Part shown: piece after piece, positions 48,030 through 58,069 of the stretch | Layout of the letters: every line of letters starts with the position of its first letter | Position numbering within the stretch: the stretch's first letter is position 1 | Assembly: GCA_040382055.1 (NCBI GenBank) | Contig: JBEIGE010000006.1 | Coordinates: forward strand, 1 to 64,000 | Source of the DNA: JBEIGE01 sp040382055 | GTDB lineage: Bacteria; Pseudomonadota; Gammaproteobacteria; Burkholderiales; Burkholderiaceae_C | Length of the DNA stretch: 64,000 nt | Direction: 5' to 3' | Notes under the pieces: model-generated | Database searches by the model: none | Told to the model about the DNA's origin: nothing | What the model saw: the letters and a program-made list of their open reading frames with translations, nothing else | Made by a program: the position numbers and the translations under genes

Positions 48030-49304
48030 ATGCACGCTACCCTTGACACCACGGTTCAGCTTATAGCTCTGGCTATTTTTGTCGTGGCTCTTTGCCACAC
48101 CTTTGCCGCCAAACTTTTCGAACGTCTGTCCCACCGCTACTCCCGGCATGCCGGTCTGTTTCACTTGCTTGGAGAAGTCGAGGTTGTATTCGGCTTTTGG
48201 GCTATCGTGCTGGTTTTTGTACTGGCTTTCATGCAAGGGGGCGCTCAGGCTTTGAGCTATGCAGAGTCGCGGAATTACACCGAGCCCTTGTTCGTGTTTG
48301 TTGTGATGGTGATGGCGGCCTCTCGCCCAGTGCTACGCACGGTGATGTCAACCGTGGATTCGATTGCCAGGCTGGTACCGGTTTCCACACCTTTGGCCAG
48401 CGCCTGGCTGGGCCTGGCGGCAGTTCCCCTGCTGGGCTCTCTGATCACTGAGCCAGCTGCCATGACCATCGCTGCGCTGATGCTGGCTCCGACAGTCTTT
48501 CGTCCAAGCATGCCAGAGCCTGTCAAGTACCTGGCTCTGGGGGTGCTGTTTGTTAATGTCTCGATAGGCGGTACCATGACATCCTATGCAGCGCCTCCGG
48601 TACTGATGGTTGCAGCCACATGGCAGTGGGACAGCGCTTTTATGTTTCAAACCTTTGGCTGGAAGTCTGCGGTAGCCGTTATTGTGAATGCCACTGTAGC
48701 GACCTTTGTGATGCGTAAGCATCTGCGAACCAATCTTCATATAACAGCTGTCGATAGTTCGCAGGCTGCGGTTCCTATCGCAGTTGTACTGGTTCACCTG
48801 GGGTTGCTGGCCGGGGTGGTCTTGTTTGCCCACCATCCTGTTGCTTTCCTTGGTTTATTCCTCATGTTTCTGGGTTTCACCCAGGCTTACGAGAAGCATC
48901 AAAGCCCGTTGATCATCAAGGAGGCGCTGCTAGTCGGCTTTTTCCTGGCCGGGCTGGTGGTGCTAGGCGGGCTTCAGGGATGGTGGTTACAGCCAATAGT
49001 TGAATCCCTCGAGCCGCTGGCGCTGTTTTTTGGCGCACTCGGTCTGACAGCAATTACTGACAACGCTGCGCTGACCTACCTTGGCTCTTTAATTGTAGGT
49101 ATCCCCGATGAATCCAAGTACATGTTGGTTGCGGGTGCAGTTGCGGGTGGCGGCCTGACGGTGATCGCCAACGCACCGAACCCTGCCGGCGTGGCATTAC
49201 TCAAACGAGGCTTTGCGGACGAATCCATAGGTGCAGGCGGACTGTTTCTGGGAGCACTCGGCCCTACGGCTGTGGCGGCAGCGGCATTCCTGATGCTTCG
49301 ATGA
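48030..49304 (+). CDS. Putative Na+/H+ antiporter (Na_H_antiport_3 type)
   Basis: 424 residues from ATG 48030, which has AGGAAA nine bases before it; the longer frame from 47991 adds 13 unlikely residues. About ten to twelve membrane helices, with conserved-looking GSLITEPAAMTIAALMLAP, GGTMTSYAAPPVLMVAATW, AITDNAALTYLGSLIVG and ANAPNPAGVALLK. The two halves (TEPAA... and TDNAA...) look like the inverted repeat of ion-transporter families, with acidic residues in each. It probably exchanges Na+ for H+ at the inner membrane. Gene not linked to neighbours by close spacing. Confidence 0.8.
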   Translation: MHATLDTTVQLIALAIFVVALCHTFAAKLFERLSHRYSRHAGLFHLLGEVEVVFGFWAIVLVFVLAFMQGGAQALSYAESRNYTEPLFVFVVMVMAASRPVLRTVMSTVDSIARLVPVSTPLASAWLGLAAVPLLGSLITEPAAMTIAALMLAPTVFRPSMPEPVKYLALGVLFVNVSIGGTMTSYAAPPVLMVAATWQWDSAFMFQTFGWKSAVAVIVNATVATFVMRKHLRTNLHITAVDSSQAAVPIAVVLVHLGLLAGVVLFAHHPVAFLGLFLMFLGFTQAYEKHQSPLIIKEALLVGFFLAGLVVLGGLQGWWLQPIVESLEPLALFFGALGLTAITDNAALTYLGSLIVGIPDESKYMLVAGAVAGGGLTVIANAPNPAGVALLKRGFADESIGAGGLFLGALGPTAVAAAAFLMLR

Positions 49305-49370
49305 CATCAGACAGATAATGACAACAAGGCAGCTTTTGTCGCTGCATAAACACTCGCTAGCAGGATTTCC

Positions 49371-52300
49371 ATGACCGACATGTCTGATCAATACCAGGCC
49401 CTTGCAAATTACCGCCCAACGCACAAGGTTCGTTTCGTTACTGCAGCTAGCCTCTTTGATGGGCATGATGCAGCGATCAACATCATGCGCCGTATTTTGC
49501 AGGGCATGGGTGCAGAGGTGATCCACCTGGGACATAACCGCAGCGTGGACGAGGTGGTTACCGCGGCCTTGCAGGAAGACGTTCAGGGCATTGCCATCAG
49601 CTCATATCAGGGCGGCCATGTGGAGTACTTCAAGTACATGGTTGATTTGCTGAAAAGCCGAGGTGGTGCGCACATCCAGGTTTTTGGCGGCGGCGGCGGC
49701 GTTATTGTGCCGCCCGAGATCCGCGAATTGCATGCCTATGGCGTAACGCGCATCTACAGCCCGGAAGATGGTCAGAAGATGGGTCTTGCAGGCATGATTG
49801 GAGAGATGGTCATGCGCTGTGACAGGGACCTCAGTCCGCTGGCTCCAACAGACATCAATGCCATCAAGGGCCATACGGAAGCCAACTGGCGCGCTCTGGC
49901 CCAAATGCTGACCGCCATTGAGGCTGGACAGTTAAATGAGTCTCTGGCCCTTTCTCTGCGTGATCAGGCAGCTACTAAAAAAATAGCAGTTATCGGTATT
50001 ACCGGTACCGGTGGTGCCGGCAAGTCATCACTCACTGACGAGTTGATCCGCCGTTTGCGGCTGGACCAGAACGACAGTTTGCGCGTCGCCGTGATCTCCA
50101 TCGACCCCTCCCGACGCAAGAGCGGCGGAGCGTTGTTGGGAGACCGAATCCGTATGAACGCAATCGGACCATGGCGCACGCAGGCCCCCACACTTGCCGA
50201 CCCCGTGCAAGCCCCTGGCAACCCATTGACTGGCTCAGGTCAAGCAGATATCGATTCAGGCCAGCGCGTGTTCATGCGTTCACTCGCCACGCGTGACTTT
50301 GGCTCCGAAATCAGCGCTGCTCTACCTGATGTGATCGCCGCCTGCAAGGTGGCTGGCTTTGACCTGATCGTGGTTGAGACCTCCGGGATTGGCCAAGGCG
50401 ATGCCGCGATCGTGCCGCATGTGGACGTGCCGCTGTATGTGATGACGCCTGAATTTGGCGCGGCTAGCCAGTTGGAGAAAATCGATATGCTGGACTTTGC
50501 GGAATTTGTGGCGATCAACAAATTTGACCGTAAGGGCTCACAGGATGCTCTGCGAGACGTGGCCAAGCAGGTGCAACGCAACCGAGAAGCCTGGACCACG
50601 CCAACCGAGCAAATGCCGGTTTTCGGCACTATGGCGGCCCGTTTCAATGACGATGGGGTCACTGCGCTTTATCAGGCGCTAAAACCACGTTTGAAGGCCT
50701 TGGGTGTTGCCCTGAACGACAAAGGCTTGCTGCCCGGTGTTGATGTCCGGCACAGTTCCAACCAGATGCCCGTGGTGCCAGCCGCCCGAACCCGCTACCT
50801 GGCTGAGATTTCTGACACCGTTCGCGCCTATAAAAAGCGTGCCCGGGAACAATCCACTTTGGCGCGTGAAATTCAGCAACTCCATGCTGCTGCAGTGATG
50901 TTGCAAGTGGGCAAGCCGACCAAAGCCCGGGCATCCGAGGCGGCACTTGACCTGGCGCGCCAGCGTTCAGACATTCAGGATGTTGCTGCACGCAAATTGC
51001 TTGAGCAATGGCCCGACATGCAAAAAGCCTATGCCGGCGACGACTATGTGGTCAAGATCCGGGACAAGGAGGTCCGTACCGTTCTCATTACCAAGAGCTT
51101 GAGCGGCACGCCCATCCGAAAGGTTGCCTTGCCTCAGTTTGAGGACCATGGCGAAATTCTCAAATGGCTGATGCTCGACAACGTGCCAGGCACTTACCCC
51201 TATACCGCAGGCACGTTTGCCTTCAAGCGTGAAAACGAAGACCCGACGCGCATGTTTGCCGGGGAGGGCGACGCCTATCGCACCAACCGACGCTTCAAAT
51301 TGCTCAGCGAAGGCCTGCCTGCCAAACGGCTGTCCACCGCCTTTGACTCGGTCACCCTGTACGGAAACGATCCTGACCCGCGACCTGACATCTATGGCAA
51401 AGTGGGTAACAGTGGCGTCAGTATTGCCACGCTCGACGACATGAAGGTGTTGTTCAATGGTTTTGATTTGTGTAGTCCCACCACCTCCGTCAGCATGACG
51501 ATCAACGGTCCGGCGCCCACAATTCTGGCCATGTTCATGAACACGGCGATCGACCAGAATATCGAGAAGTTCAAGCAAGACAACTCACGTGAACCCACCG
51601 ATACCGAAACTGCCAAGCTCAAGGAATGGGTGCTTGCCAATGTGCGCGGCACGGTTCAGGCCGACATCCTGAAAGAAGATCAGGGTCAGAATACCTGCAT
51701 CTTCTCGACTGAGTTTTCACTCAAGGTGATGGGCGATATCGCCCAGTATTTTGTGCACCATGATGTGCGCAACTTCTACAGCGTGTCTATTAGCGGCTAT
51801 CACATTGCCGAAGCCGGTGCCAACCCGATCAGCCAACTGGCGTTTACGCTCTCCAACGGCTTTACCTTTGTTGAGGCGTATCTGGCGCGCGGCATGCACA
51901 TTGACGACTTTGCGCCCAACCTGAGCTTCTTCTTTAGCAATGGCATGGACCCTGAATACACGGTGATGGGTCGGGTGGCGCGTCGCATCTGGGCCGTGGC
52001 CATGAAAGAAAAATACGGTGCCAATGAGCGCTCACAGAAGCTCAAATACCATATCCAGACCAGTGGGCGCAGCTTGCACGCGCAGGAAATCCAGTTCAAC
52101 GATATCCGCACCACCCTGCAGGCACTGATTGCGATTTACGACAACTGCAATAGCCTGCATACCAACGCTTTTGACGAAGCCATCACCACGCCTACCGAAG
52201 ATTCGGTGCGTCGCGCCATGGCGATCCAGCTCATCATCAATCGCGAATGGGGTCTGGCCAAGAACGAAAATCCGTCACAAGGCGCATTTATCATCGAAGA

Positions 52301-52745
52301 GCTGACCGAATTGCTGGAAGAGGCCGTGCTGCAAGAGTTTGAGCGCATTGCCGAGCGCGGTGGTGTTCTTGGTGCCATGGAAAACGGCTACCAACGCGGG
52401 CGCATTCAGGATGAGTCCATGCATTACGAAATGCTCAAACATACCGGTGAATTGCCCATCATCGGCGTGAACACTTTCCGCAATCCTCACGGTGACCAGG
52501 TCATGGACAAGCTCGAGTTGGCCCGATCGACCGAAGAGGAAAAGCAAAGCCAGCTCAAGCGACTGGCAGATTTCCATGCCGCTCACGCGACTGAATCACC
52601 CGACATGCTCAAGGCTTTGCAACAAGCGGTCATCGAAAACAAGAATGTGTTTGAAGTGCTGATGGATGCGGTGCGCGTTTGTTCCTTGGGCCAGATCACC
52701 AACGCCCTGTTTGAGGTGGGTGGTCAGTACCGGCGCAATATGTAG
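49371..52745 (+). CDS. icmF: Fused isobutyryl-CoA mutase (IcmF), B12-dependent
   Basis: 1124 residues in three parts. Residues about 18-150 are the cobalamin-binding domain, with Asp30-x-His32 in LFDGHDAA (the last Gly of DxHxxG is Ala). Residues about 205-500 are a MeaB-like GTPase chaperone with P-loop GTGGAGKSS. Residues about 555-1124 are the mutase TIM barrel (YPYTAGTFAFKRENEDPTRMFAGEG; TTSVSMTINGPAPTILAMFMN). IcmF interconverts isobutyryl- and butyryl-CoA (and in some species pivalyl- and isovaleryl-CoA), and the fused GTPase maintains the cofactor. This supports growth on branched or short acids. It is convergent with the DUF6352 gene. Confidence 0.97.
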   Translation: MTDMSDQYQALANYRPTHKVRFVTAASLFDGHDAAINIMRRILQGMGAEVIHLGHNRSVDEVVTAALQEDVQGIAISSYQGGHVEYFKYMVDLLKSRGGAHIQVFGGGGGVIVPPEIRELHAYGVTRIYSPEDGQKMGLAGMIGEMVMRCDRDLSPLAPTDINAIKGHTEANWRALAQMLTAIEAGQLNESLALSLRDQAATKKIAVIGITGTGGAGKSSLTDELIRRLRLDQNDSLRVAVISIDPSRRKSGGALLGDRIRMNAIGPWRTQAPTLADPVQAPGNPLTGSGQADIDSGQRVFMRSLATRDFGSEISAALPDVIAACKVAGFDLIVVETSGIGQGDAAIVPHVDVPLYVMTPEFGAASQLEKIDMLDFAEFVAINKFDRKGSQDALRDVAKQVQRNREAWTTPTEQMPVFGTMAARFNDDGVTALYQALKPRLKALGVALNDKGLLPGVDVRHSSNQMPVVPAARTRYLAEISDTVRAYKKRAREQSTLAREIQQLHAAAVMLQVGKPTKARASEAALDLARQRSDIQDVAARKLLEQWPDMQKAYAGDDYVVKIRDKEVRTVLITKSLSGTPIRKVALPQFEDHGEILKWLMLDNVPGTYPYTAGTFAFKRENEDPTRMFAGEGDAYRTNRRFKLLSEGLPAKRLSTAFDSVTLYGNDPDPRPDIYGKVGNSGVSIATLDDMKVLFNGFDLCSPTTSVSMTINGPAPTILAMFMNTAIDQNIEKFKQDNSREPTDTETAKLKEWVLANVRGTVQADILKEDQGQNTCIFSTEFSLKVMGDIAQYFVHHDVRNFYSVSISGYHIAEAGANPISQLAFTLSNGFTFVEAYLARGMHIDDFAPNLSFFFSNGMDPEYTVMGRVARRIWAVAMKEKYGANERSQKLKYHIQTSGRSLHAQEIQFNDIRTTLQALIAIYDNCNSLHTNAFDEAITTPTEDSVRRAMAIQLIINREWGLAKNENPSQGAFIIEELTELLEEAVLQEFERIAERGGVLGAMENGYQRGRIQDESMHYEMLKHTGELPIIGVNTFRNPHGDQVMDKLELARSTEEEKQSQLKRLADFHAAHATESPDMLKALQQAVIENKNVFEVLMDAVRVCSLGQITNALFEVGGQYRRNM

Positions 52746-52797
52746 GCTATCGAAAGCCTGCCTTTGTCGACATCTGTCCCGATAGGTGACCCCGCTT

Positions 52798-53859
52798 TCA
52801 GCTAAGGGATTTCAAAGGCAGGTTCAGCAGCAGATTTTGCGGTTTGAGCCTGACCACCTTGTCGGGGCTCATCATCAGGCCGAGGTAAACCGGTTTGCCA
52901 GCCACATCGGCGCGCATGTCCCCGGGGTTGGTAAAGTCCAGTTTGAATAAGCTGATCAGGCGCTGCATGCGCTCTGGTTCAACCGGCCGGTCTTCATACA
53001 GATCGTTGAGCAAGGCTGTTGACTCCACATCCAGCCCGATGTGCCAGCGCCACTGGGGGTCTTCCACGTTTTGCAGTGGCTCAATCTGAACCTCAACACC
53101 CATCATGTGCCTGATCCAGAGCGTCAGTACCTGTGCCAGCGCCTTGAGACCGCTGCGTGCCCGGGTCATTCGCAGTGTCAAGCCATGGCTCAACTCCTGT
53201 GCCATTTCGTGGGTCAAGTCCAGAAGGAAGTTGTACTTTTCACCCGACTGAAAATATTCGGCGGCGTTGTCATCGTTGAGCACTTGCAGGTTGACGGAGC
53301 GCAAGGGTGCCTTGCTTTCAATCAACAGTCTGCCCAGTTCTCCAAGCCCGCCATTTTCGCTGTGCATGTCCACCACTTTCAGGTCGGCGGCGAGAACCTG
53401 CCCGTCTTGAACAGAAATACGTTGGGAACGGAATAGCATTTCGGCTGCGCGGGCTTGCCGCGCATCCTGCACCGAGTCGAGCAGGTTCCGTACCATGGCC
53501 TGGACCATCAAGTCAATGAAGTCAGGGGGAATATCAATCGTTGTTTGGCGGAACAAGCCGGTGTAGTAATGTTCCAATGTGCCCTTGGCCAGCAGGGAAT
53601 CCCGGAATTTGAAATAAACCGCGTAGTTGTGTCGGGCATCGGCATCCCTGATCTTGGCTATACGATGCTTGTCAGCGGTTAATAGGGGATAGGCTTGCAG
53701 TGCCGAGTGCAGCTTGATTTCTGCTGCGCAGGACTCGTTAACCAGTGCCAGCTCGGGACGGTTCAGAAACAGACGGAAAAAGTCTGGGGTCGGAACCAGG
53801 TAGCCATTTGCATCCCGGTGGAGTTTGTCAAAGCCACAGGCGGGCCAGAAATTGCTCAT
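52798..53859 (-). CDS. DUF6352-family protein
   Basis: 353 residues. The start (SNFWPACGFDKLHRDANGYLVPTPDFFRLFLNRPELA) and the middle (ARAAEMLFRSQRISVQDGQVLAAD; VDMHSENGGLGELGRLL) match my memory of DUF6352, a conserved family of unknown function in Proteobacteria. No membrane segments or catalytic motif stand out; the composition suggests a soluble, mostly helical protein. Encoded between icmF (convergent) and a small acidic-tailed gene. Function unknown. Confidence 0.8.
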   Translation of the reverse strand: MSNFWPACGFDKLHRDANGYLVPTPDFFRLFLNRPELALVNESCAAEIKLHSALQAYPLLTADKHRIAKIRDADARHNYAVYFKFRDSLLAKGTLEHYYTGLFRQTTIDIPPDFIDLMVQAMVRNLLDSVQDARQARAAEMLFRSQRISVQDGQVLAADLKVVDMHSENGGLGELGRLLIESKAPLRSVNLQVLNDDNAAEYFQSGEKYNFLLDLTHEMAQELSHGLTLRMTRARSGLKALAQVLTLWIRHMMGVEVQIEPLQNVEDPQWRWHIGLDVESTALLNDLYEDRPVEPERMQRLISLFKLDFTNPGDMRADVAGKPVYLGLMMSPDKVVRLKPQNLLLNLPLKSLS

Positions 53860-53902
53860 GAAACATTCATCAAAGGGATGAATGTTAGCGCCTAAGCGTT
53901 AA

Positions 53903-54112
53903 TCAATGCTCGAAGTCGAAATCATCTTCGTCTGCTAAGGCCACAGCCTGGACGCCAGGCAGGTTCTTGTAGGGGATCAACGGCTTGTCCAGCGGATGAA
54001 ATTTCTGTCGACGCAATTTGCGCAAAGACTGCGAACGCTCCATGGCCTGGAGGACAATTTCTGGCTCCATCATCAAGCTGAAGGGATTGAGTGAAATAGT
54101 GCTGGTAATCAT
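53903..54112 (-). CDS. Small hypothetical protein with acidic C-terminus (69 aa)
   Basis: 69 residues from the ATG at 54112, which has AAGGA at proper spacing; this decides against the ATG six codons upstream. The middle is basic (RSQSLRKLRRQKFHPLDKPLIPYKNL) and the end strongly acidic (ADEDDFDFEH). No known domain recognised. It lies 43 bases upstream of DUF6352 and about 100 bases downstream of dbpA on the same strand. The clear ribosome-binding site is the main argument that it is real. Confidence 0.65.
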   Translation of the reverse strand: MITSTISLNPFSLMMEPEIVLQAMERSQSLRKLRRQKFHPLDKPLIPYKNLPGVQAVALADEDDFDFEH

Positions 54113-54213
54113 GGGTTTTCCTTGCTTCACACCGCCAATGATGTGGTGAAAAGAACTTTAAATCTGCACCCGGGGAAATAAAGTCAGCGAATTGCGCTGC
54201 GGCATGTAGGAAA

Positions 54214-55647
54214 TTACCTGACAAGGCGAACCTTGACACTTTTGCCTTTGATGGTTCCGCTATTGAGCTTGTCCATAGCCGCCTGGGCAAGACTGCGTTC
54301 GATGGCCACGAAGGTGCAGAATTCGGTCACATTGATCTTGCCCACCTGGTCCCTGGTAAAACCGGCGTCGCCGGTCAGCGCGCCCAGCACGTCACCCGGA
54401 CGGATTTTCTCCTTGCGTCCGCCCAAAATCTGCAGGCTCATCATGGGGGGCAGCAACGGCTCCTCTGAAGTAGCGGTGAGTTCATCGGTTTTGTACCAGA
54501 TCGATGCACTTTTCTGATATTGCTCAATCTTGCCGATGTAGCCCATCTCGTCCATGCTGGCCAAACTCAGGGCCAGCCCTGGCTCCCCCGCACGCCCGGT
54601 GCGGCCAATCCGGTGCACGTGCACTTCCGGGTCGGGTGTGATGTCCACATTGATGACAGCCGCCAACTGGCTGATGTCCAGGCCGCGTGCAGCGACATCA
54701 GTGGCCACCAGCACCGAACAGCTGCGGTTGGCAAACTGCGCCAGTACCTGGTCGCGTTCACGTTGTTCGAGTTCCCCGTGTAAAGTAAGCGCGCTGAACC
54801 CCTGGTCTTGCAAGCTTTGCACCAGTTCCCGGCAGCGCTGCTTGGTGTTGCAGAAGGCCAGCGTACTCACAGGCCGGAAATGATTGAGCAGCAGGCTCAC
54901 GGTGGCAAGTCTGGTGGCACGCGTGACCTCATAAAAGCGCTGTTCAATGGTGTTTTCAGCTACTGTGCTTTCCACCTTGACCTGCTGGGGCTCACGCATG
55001 AATTGCCGGGCAATTGTGTCTATACCTTGCGGGTAAGTGGCTGAAAACAGCAGCGTCTGCCGTTCTTTGGGGCATTGCTTGATGACTGTGGCCATGTCGT
55101 CGAGGAAACCCATGTCGAGCATGCGGTCGGCCTCGTCAAGCACCAGAACCTTCAGGGCGTCGAGGTTGAGGTGGGCTCGTGCCAAGTGATCCATCACCCG
55201 CCCGGGGGTTCCCACCACAATGTGAGCGCCGTTTTCCAGACTGGCGCGTTGTCCGCGCAGGGCAATGCCGCCGCACAGCGTGACCACTTTGATGTTGTCC
55301 AGGCTGCGCGCCAGACGCCTTAACTCCACCGTCACCTGATCTGCCAGTTCTCGGGTAGGGCACAGCACCAGCGCCTGCACGGCGAAAAAACGCGGGTTGA
55401 GGTGGGCCAGCAAAGCCAGGCCAAAGGCGGCCGTTTTGCCGCTGCCGGTTTTTGCCTGGGCGATCAAATCCTTGCCTGACAAGGCCAGGGGCAGGCTTGC
55501 CGCCTGAATGGGTGTCATCTCCAGATAACCCAATTGAGTCAGGTTGCTCAGCGTAGCCGGGTGCAAATCCAGGTTCGCAAAACCCGACTTTGATGGTTGT
55601 AGCGTCTGGGCCGGGGCAGGTATTGAATCAGGGGTCGAATGGGTCAT
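54214..55647 (-). CDS. dbpA: ATP-dependent RNA helicase DbpA
   Basis: 477 residues. Helicase core: Q-motif region TPIQAASLPLAL, AQAKTGSGKTAA (Walker A), PTRELADQV, LVLDEADRMLDMGF (DEAD), LFSATYP (SAT), ARGLDISQL and HRIGRTGRAG. The C-terminal domain (about 395-477; RKEKIRPGDVLGALTGDAGF, and KVRLVR at the end) is the RNA-recognition domain that binds hairpin 92 of 23S rRNA and separates DbpA from other DEAD-box proteins. It acts in late 50S assembly. Divergent from the ABC exporter genes. Confidence 0.95.
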   Translation of the reverse strand: MTHSTPDSIPAPAQTLQPSKSGFANLDLHPATLSNLTQLGYLEMTPIQAASLPLALSGKDLIAQAKTGSGKTAAFGLALLAHLNPRFFAVQALVLCPTRELADQVTVELRRLARSLDNIKVVTLCGGIALRGQRASLENGAHIVVGTPGRVMDHLARAHLNLDALKVLVLDEADRMLDMGFLDDMATVIKQCPKERQTLLFSATYPQGIDTIARQFMREPQQVKVESTVAENTIEQRFYEVTRATRLATVSLLLNHFRPVSTLAFCNTKQRCRELVQSLQDQGFSALTLHGELEQRERDQVLAQFANRSCSVLVATDVAARGLDISQLAAVINVDITPDPEVHVHRIGRTGRAGEPGLALSLASMDEMGYIGKIEQYQKSASIWYKTDELTATSEEPLLPPMMSLQILGGRKEKIRPGDVLGALTGDAGFTRDQVGKINVTEFCTFVAIERSLAQAAMDKLNSGTIKGKSVKVRLVR

Positions 55648-55715
55648 GGGGTGATTATCGTGATCGGCAGCGGTTGCACCCTAATCAAGCAGCGCCTTCT
55701 GTAACAATCTGTGAC

Positions 55716-56663
55716 ATGGTTAATCCGATTCTTGATGTTCAGGGCTTGCGCAAGCAGTATGGTCCGAATACCGTTGTGAATGATGTATCTCTGACTATTG
55801 AGGCCGGTGAGTGCCTGGGCGTGATCGGCCCCAACGGTGCGGGAAAAACCACCACTGTGCGTATGTGCCTGGGCCTAACACACCCCGATCAGGGTCAAAT
55901 CCGCTACAGTTTTAATAACAAGGAAGTCAAGACTAGCTTGGATATGCCCCGAGATATGTTGGCAATCAAGGCCCAGCTGGGGGTGGTGAGTCAGTTTGAC
56001 ACGCTGGACCCAGACTTTTCGTGTGCAGAAAACCTGTTGGTCTACGGGCGTTACTTCGGCTTGAAAGACGCTGCCATCCGTGCCCGTGTTCCGCAACTGC
56101 TGGAGTTTGCGGCCCTGTCGCACAAGGCCGATGCCAAGCCCGGCGAGCTCTCGGGTGGCATGCGCCGTCGCCTGAGCCTGGCACGTGCCCTGGTCAATGA
56201 CCCTCAGCTGTTGCTGCTGGACGAACCCACCACCGGGCTGGACCCCCAGGCGCGCCACCTGATGTGGGAGCGGTTGCAGGTGTTGCTGCAACAAGGCAAG
56301 TCGATTTTGCTCACCACTCACTTCATGGACGAGGCCGAGCGGCTCTGCTCCCGCCTTCTGGTGCTTGACCATGGTCGAAAAATTGCCGAGGGCCGTCCGC
56401 GTGAGCTCATTGCACAACATCTGGAGCCGGATGTGGTGGAAGTCTATGGTGTGGGCGCGCTGGCGCTGGTGGATTCCCCATTGAAATCGCTTGCCGCCCG
56501 GGTAGAGCTCAGCGGGGAGACGGTTTTTTTCTACACCCAGGATGCACGTGTTTTGCTGGAGGCTCTCAATGCCTTCCCACATTTGCGCACCTTGCACCGG
56601 CCCGCTAACCTGGAAGATTTGTTTCTGAAGTTGACGGGTCGCCAAATCAGGGAGGATGGCTGA
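55716..56663 (+). CDS. ABC transporter ATP-binding protein, NodI-like
   Basis: 315 residues from ATG 55716; the frame extends to 55590 but only through the dbpA start region. Walker A GPNGAGKTTT (about 41-50), signature LSGGMRRRLSLARAL, Walker B LLLLDEPTTGLDPQ and the H-loop LTTHFMDEAE are complete. The layout matches NodI/DrrA-type exporters. Its stop overlaps the permease start (TGATG), so the two form one transporter. The substrate is unknown; NodIJ-like pairs outside rhizobia are widespread and not tied to nodulation. Confidence 0.93.
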   Translation: MVNPILDVQGLRKQYGPNTVVNDVSLTIEAGECLGVIGPNGAGKTTTVRMCLGLTHPDQGQIRYSFNNKEVKTSLDMPRDMLAIKAQLGVVSQFDTLDPDFSCAENLLVYGRYFGLKDAAIRARVPQLLEFAALSHKADAKPGELSGGMRRRLSLARALVNDPQLLLLDEPTTGLDPQARHLMWERLQVLLQQGKSILLTTHFMDEAERLCSRLLVLDHGRKIAEGRPRELIAQHLEPDVVEVYGVGALALVDSPLKSLAARVELSGETVFFYTQDARVLLEALNAFPHLRTLHRPANLEDLFLKLTGRQIREDG

Positions 56664-57478
56664 TGAACGAACCCCATGTCTGGCGTGCGCCAAGTCTTTC
56701 CATGCGTTTCTGGCCGGTGTTTTTGCGCAATCTTTTGGTGTGGCGCAAGCTCGCCATCCCCAGCCTGGTGGGTAACATTGCCGAGCCCCTGATGTGGCTG
56801 GTGGCTTTTGGCTACGGCATGGGTGCGTTGATCGGGCAGATTACCCTTAAAAATGCGGCTGGTGTTGAAGTGGCGGTGCCCTACATCGTGTTTCTGGCCA
56901 GCGGATCGATCTGCATGAGCGCCATGAACGCGGCGTCGTTTGAGGCACTGTACTCAGCCTTCTCGCGCATGCACGTGCAAAAAACATGGGACGGCATCAT
57001 GAATGCGCCGGTCAGCCTGGACGATGTGGTGCTGGCTGAAATGCTGTGGGCCGCCTTCAAAGCGCTTTTCACGGTCACCGCCATCCTGGGTGTGATGCTG
57101 GTTCTGGGGATCAGCCATAGCCCCAAGCTCTTGCTCGCCTGGCCGGTGTTATTGGGCGCCGGGATCACGTTTTCTTGCATCGCCCTGATCTTCAATGCGC
57201 TGGCCAAGGGCTATGATTTTTTCACCTATTACTTTACGTTGTTCCTCACGCCCATGATGTTTTTAAGTGGCGTTTTTTTTCCGCGCGAGCAGTTGCCAGG
57301 AGTGGTTCGTGCGGTCTCAGACTGGCTGCCTTTGACCAACGCGGTTGAATTGGTCAGGCCCTTGTTTCTGGATCAGTGGCCCCAACACCCGCTCAGGCAT
57401 GTGCTGGTGTTAAGCCTCTTCACGGTGGTTTCGTTCTGGGTTGCGCTGGCACTGACGCGAAAGCGCTTCGCGAAATAG
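56663..57478 (+). CDS. ABC-2 type transporter permease, NodJ-like
   Basis: 271 residues with six membrane helices. The ABC-2 signature lies in FFTYYFTLFLTPMMFLSGVFFPREQLPGVVRAVSDWLPLTNAVELVRPL at about 190-238. It forms the membrane part with the preceding ATPase, to which it is coupled by overlapping stop and start codons. It probably exports a lipid-linked or hydrophobic compound. Convergent with the K+ channel gene; no terminator is evident in the 91-base gap. Confidence 0.93.
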   Translation: MNEPHVWRAPSLSMRFWPVFLRNLLVWRKLAIPSLVGNIAEPLMWLVAFGYGMGALIGQITLKNAAGVEVAVPYIVFLASGSICMSAMNAASFEALYSAFSRMHVQKTWDGIMNAPVSLDDVVLAEMLWAAFKALFTVTAILGVMLVLGISHSPKLLLAWPVLLGAGITFSCIALIFNALAKGYDFFTYYFTLFLTPMMFLSGVFFPREQLPGVVRAVSDWLPLTNAVELVRPLFLDQWPQHPLRHVLVLSLFTVVSFWVALALTRKRFAK

Positions 57479-57569
57479 GTACGCAACGCTTGATGGCCCT
57501 TCGTCAGCTACGTTTCTGACTATTCCGGTGGGAGCCAATGTCGTCAGTGCCAAGGCTACGCGATGTGTT

Positions 57570-57968
57570 TCAAGCCTTGGTGTTGGCGTTGATGGCCTCT
57601 TGCAAGGCACGCACTTCGACGCGCAACTCGCCAATCTCACGCATCAGATCCTGCTCAATCTGCCTCTCTTCGGTCTCAACAAACATGGCCGCTACGGAGG
57701 CAGTGACCAGCGATAAAACCGCCAGCCCTATCAGCACGACGATCACAGCGAAAGCTCGCGAGGCGTAGGTGCTTGGCACCAGATCCCCATAACCCACGGT
57801 GGCCGCCGTGGTGAAAGCCAGCCAAAGCCCATCGCTGAGGGTCAGAACTTTAGGCTCGAGCAGCCAGAAACCCAGGCCACCAAAAGCCATGATCGCCAAA
57901 CACAGGAGGAGGGAATAAAAAAGCCCCCGTCGGGTGATCAGGCGTTTGCGTCGACTCCAACTTTTCAT
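57570..57968 (-). CDS. Small two-helix potassium channel
   Basis: 132 residues: helix 1 at about 16-38, a pore loop with the selectivity filter TVGYGD at about 57-62 (FTTAATVGYGDLVP), helix 2 at about 70-92, and a C-terminal coiled-coil-like segment (ETEERQIEQDLMREIGELRVEVRALQEAI, 96-125). Four copies would make a KcsA-like K+ channel. No RCK or ligand-binding domain is present, so gating may depend on the coiled coil. Convergent with the ABC exporter and divergent from srkA. Confidence 0.93.
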   Translation of the reverse strand: MKSWSRRKRLITRRGLFYSLLLCLAIMAFGGLGFWLLEPKVLTLSDGLWLAFTTAATVGYGDLVPSTYASRAFAVIVVLIGLAVLSLVTASVAAMFVETEERQIEQDLMREIGELRVEVRALQEAINANTKA

Positions 57969-58069
57969 CCGCTCACTTTACAGCGAATTTCCCCACCTGC
58001 ACTTTGGAAGCTATGAAACCGATGGTCAATTGATGATCAGCATGCAGGTGCAACAGCGACAATGGACCC

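Noticed and set aside
52744..52759. Terminator AGGCT...AGCCT after icmF
   Set aside because: Only five base pairs and no T-run on either strand.
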